Part shown: one piece after another, positions 62,769-64,000 of the stretch | Layout of the letters: every line of letters begins with the position of its first letter | Numbering within the stretch: position 1 is the first letter of the stretch | Assembly (NCBI GenBank): GCA_900618065.1 | Contig: UYIL01000003.1 | Span: 1,922,001-1,986,000 of the forward strand | DNA: 64,000 nt | DNA from: Streptococcus thermophilus | Lineage (GTDB): Bacteria > Actinomycetota > Actinomycetes > Mycobacteriales > Mycobacteriaceae | Direction: 5' to 3' | Notes under the pieces: generated by a model | What the model saw: the letters and a program-made list of their open reading frames with translations, nothing else | Databases searched by the model: none | Told to the model about the DNA's origin: nothing | Position numbers and translations under genes: made by a program

Positions 62769-63755
62769 CTACTCGTGCTCGAGGATGTACTCCAGCGTCT
62801 CGTCAATCGCAGCGAGCACGTCATCGTCTTCATAACCGAGCTCTTCCATGACCGGAGCAGGGTCAATACCCAAGTCCATGGCGCGCAGCTCGCCGGCAAG
62901 CTCCATGTGGATGCCGTGCTCGTGGCCAGCATCCGCAGCCTGCTTGTCGATGGCTTGCATCTGCTCGCGGACCGCCTCGTAGGGCATCTCGGTGATCTCG
63001 GTGTCGATACCCATCTTCTCCGCCACGCGGTTGTAGAACTCCGTGAACGTGAGGTTGTATCCGCCCAGAGCGTAGGTGCCGCGGTGCGTACCGCGTTCAG
63101 CTGCACCAACAGCGGCCTGCCCGACCTGCTTGGTGGTCACCGCAGCAGTGACACCTGTCGGATGGACCGGAAATACCGGGGACTGTTTCATCTGGTCGGA
63201 GAACATCTTCCACAGCGGCATCCGACCCGGCATGGTGCCGAAGATGTAAGGCAAACGCAGGGATGTAACGGTCATGGCGCCGTCGCCCTCCGCGAATGCG
63301 ACCTGCTCCTGCAATAGGCGCGTCAGCGGGTATCCCTGCTCTTTTAGGCCGGACTCCGGCATGCGCTCAGCAAACTCAGCGAAGTAGGAGCCGTAGACGA
63401 CGAAGCTCTTCACTCCGGCCTCACGCGCCAGCCGTGCCAACCGCTGCGTGGGCAAAACGTTGGCCTCGTAAAAGAAGCGGGATGCAGGCGCTTCCGGGGT
63501 GGCGCGCTCGTCGGCACCAATAGCGTAGAAGAGCGCATCGGCGCCGCCGATCAGCTCGAGCACTTCTTCATCGCCGAGATCGGAGACATCCGTCAGAACC
63601 GATTCAACCTTTCCGTCGTACTCATCAAACAGGTCATCGACCGGCATCGGAGGGAGCGCGATCGAGAGGACATCGTAGCCGAGGGGAACCAACTCCTTGA
63701 TCGTGGCCAAGCCGAGCAGGCCGGTGCCGCCGAGAACAACTGCTTTTTTGGACAA
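62769..63755 (-). CDS. NAD(P)-dependent epimerase/reductase-like protein
   Basis: 328 residues, extended SDR fold. N-terminal [14 protein letters not shown] glycine motif, followed by a [12 protein letters not shown] strand and YGSYFAEF in place of the usual YxxxK. The C-terminal substrate part ends [10 protein letters not shown]. Substrate unknown. The canonical YxxxK is not clearly present, so catalysis may differ or the protein may be NmrA-like. Confidence 0.75.
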   Translation of the reverse strand: MSKKAVVLGGTGLLGLATIKELVPLGYDVLSIALPPMPVDDLFDEYDGKVESVLTDVSDLGDEEVLELIGGADALFYAIGADERATPEAPASRFFYEANVLPTQRLARLAREAGVKSFVVYGSYFAEFAERMPESGLKEQGYPLTRLLQEQVAFAEGDGAMTVTSLRLPYIFGTMPGRMPLWKMFSDQMKQSPVFPVHPTGVTAAVTTKQVGQAAVGAAERGTHRGTYALGGYNLTFTEFYNRVAEKMGIDTEITEMPYEAVREQMQAIDKQAADAGHEHGIHMELAGELRAMDLGIDPAPVMEELGYEDDDVLAAIDETLEYILEHE

Positions 63756-63850
63756 CGTAACTCATTCCTCGAATAAGTGGATTGCAGGTACGTTTCCCCA
63801 GTGTGCCAACGTTGACATTAGTTGGCAGCGCCAACGATTACCCCCGTGCA

Positions 63851-63886
63851 GATCCGAGGGGTTCGCAGGAAACACCCCCTCGGATC
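63851..63886 (-). terminator. Hairpin after serA
   Basis: GATCCGAGGGG (63851-63861) pairs with CCCCTCGGATC (63876-63886), an 11-base stem just downstream of the serA stop on the minus strand. No clear T run follows. Confidence 0.6.
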
Positions 63887-63900
63887 ACCCCCGATCGTGC

Positions 63901-64000
63901 CTAGTCCAAGTCGAGCTGAATGGAGTCCGCCTGGATGGACTCAGCAATAGTCTTCTCCAACTCAGCCGGGACCTCAGACTCGACGCGCAGGATCAGGAAA
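63901..64000 (-). CDS. serA: D-3-phosphoglycerate dehydrogenase, 3' end
   Basis: Only the last 32 codons and the stop are in the window. The reading FLILRVESEVPAELEK followed by a run ending in IQLDLD matches the end of the C-terminal ACT domain of SerA, and the serA-leuB neighbourhood agrees with C. glutamicum. The short length limits confidence. Confidence 0.7.
   Translation of the reverse strand, partial: FLILRVESEVPAELEKTIAESIQADSIQLDLD

Noticed and set aside
61063..62835. 590-codon open frame on the plus strand
   Set aside because: Antisense to the lipoprotein gene and leuB, both of which have strong motifs.

Overview
The window comes from a Corynebacterium chromosome. The support is a GC-rich sequence, actinobacterial families (DUF3515, DUF6230/DUF6114, cutinase-like esterase, Nudix plus histidine-phosphatase MutT1 type), an LtbR-like IclR regulator facing leuCD, and a gene order (serA, leuB, gltX, ltbR/leuCD, gpsA, ddl, thiL, ung, recG, rsmD, coaD, polA) that from memory is colinear with the C. 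glutamicum core chromosome. The species cannot be named from the sequence alone.

Layout. 1-19 kb: end of a membrane protein gene, polA, a tRNA-Leu(CAA), transporters (EamA, OFA-type MFS, AGCS alanine symporter), an M20 amidohydrolase, secreted esterases, a large repeat-bearing surface protein, a photolyase, and a complete polar amino-acid ABC transporter. 19.2-22.9 kb: two adjacent insertion sequences inside a palindromic intergenic repeat. 22.9-33.4 kb: a tight minus-strand run thiL-ung-DAK2-recG-rsmD-coaD, then ddl and gpsA, with DUF3515 and Nudix/phosphatase genes on the other strand. 33.4-36.4 kb: leuCD with divergent ltbR. 36.3-40.5 kb: an unusual two-gene set, an SbnA-like PLP synthase and a fused FAD/NAD-binding plus type III PLP decarboxylase protein, with a divergent carboxymuconolactone-decarboxylase-like gene. 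40.5-42.3 kb: a three-gene operon (DUF6230, DUF6114, proline-rich exported protein).

42.4-52.6 kb is a transposon-rich accessory region built into the tRNA-Gln/tRNA-Glu locus downstream of gltX. It holds an IS3-family element, one intact IS1249-like element (E1), and a second, inverted copy (E2) that carries a nest: a second type of IS1249-like element near its right-hand repeat, an IS21-family element in its transposase gene, and an IS3-family element inside the IS21 istA gene. Target duplications of 8, 5 and 3 bp let each layer be removed on paper, and the remainder is exactly the 1405 bp of E1. An 8-bp duplication split between E1 and E2 indicates that the 735-bp segment between them was inverted. 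That segment and its flank encode three related 61-64-residue two-helix membrane proteins and a second identical tRNA-Glu gene.

52.8-64 kb: tRNA-Gln, gltX, an exported esterase, isochorismate synthase, an FAH-family enzyme, an exonuclease paired with a cNMP/CBS/nucleotidyltransferase protein, an exported lipoprotein, leuB, an NAD-dependent epimerase-like gene and the 3' end of serA.
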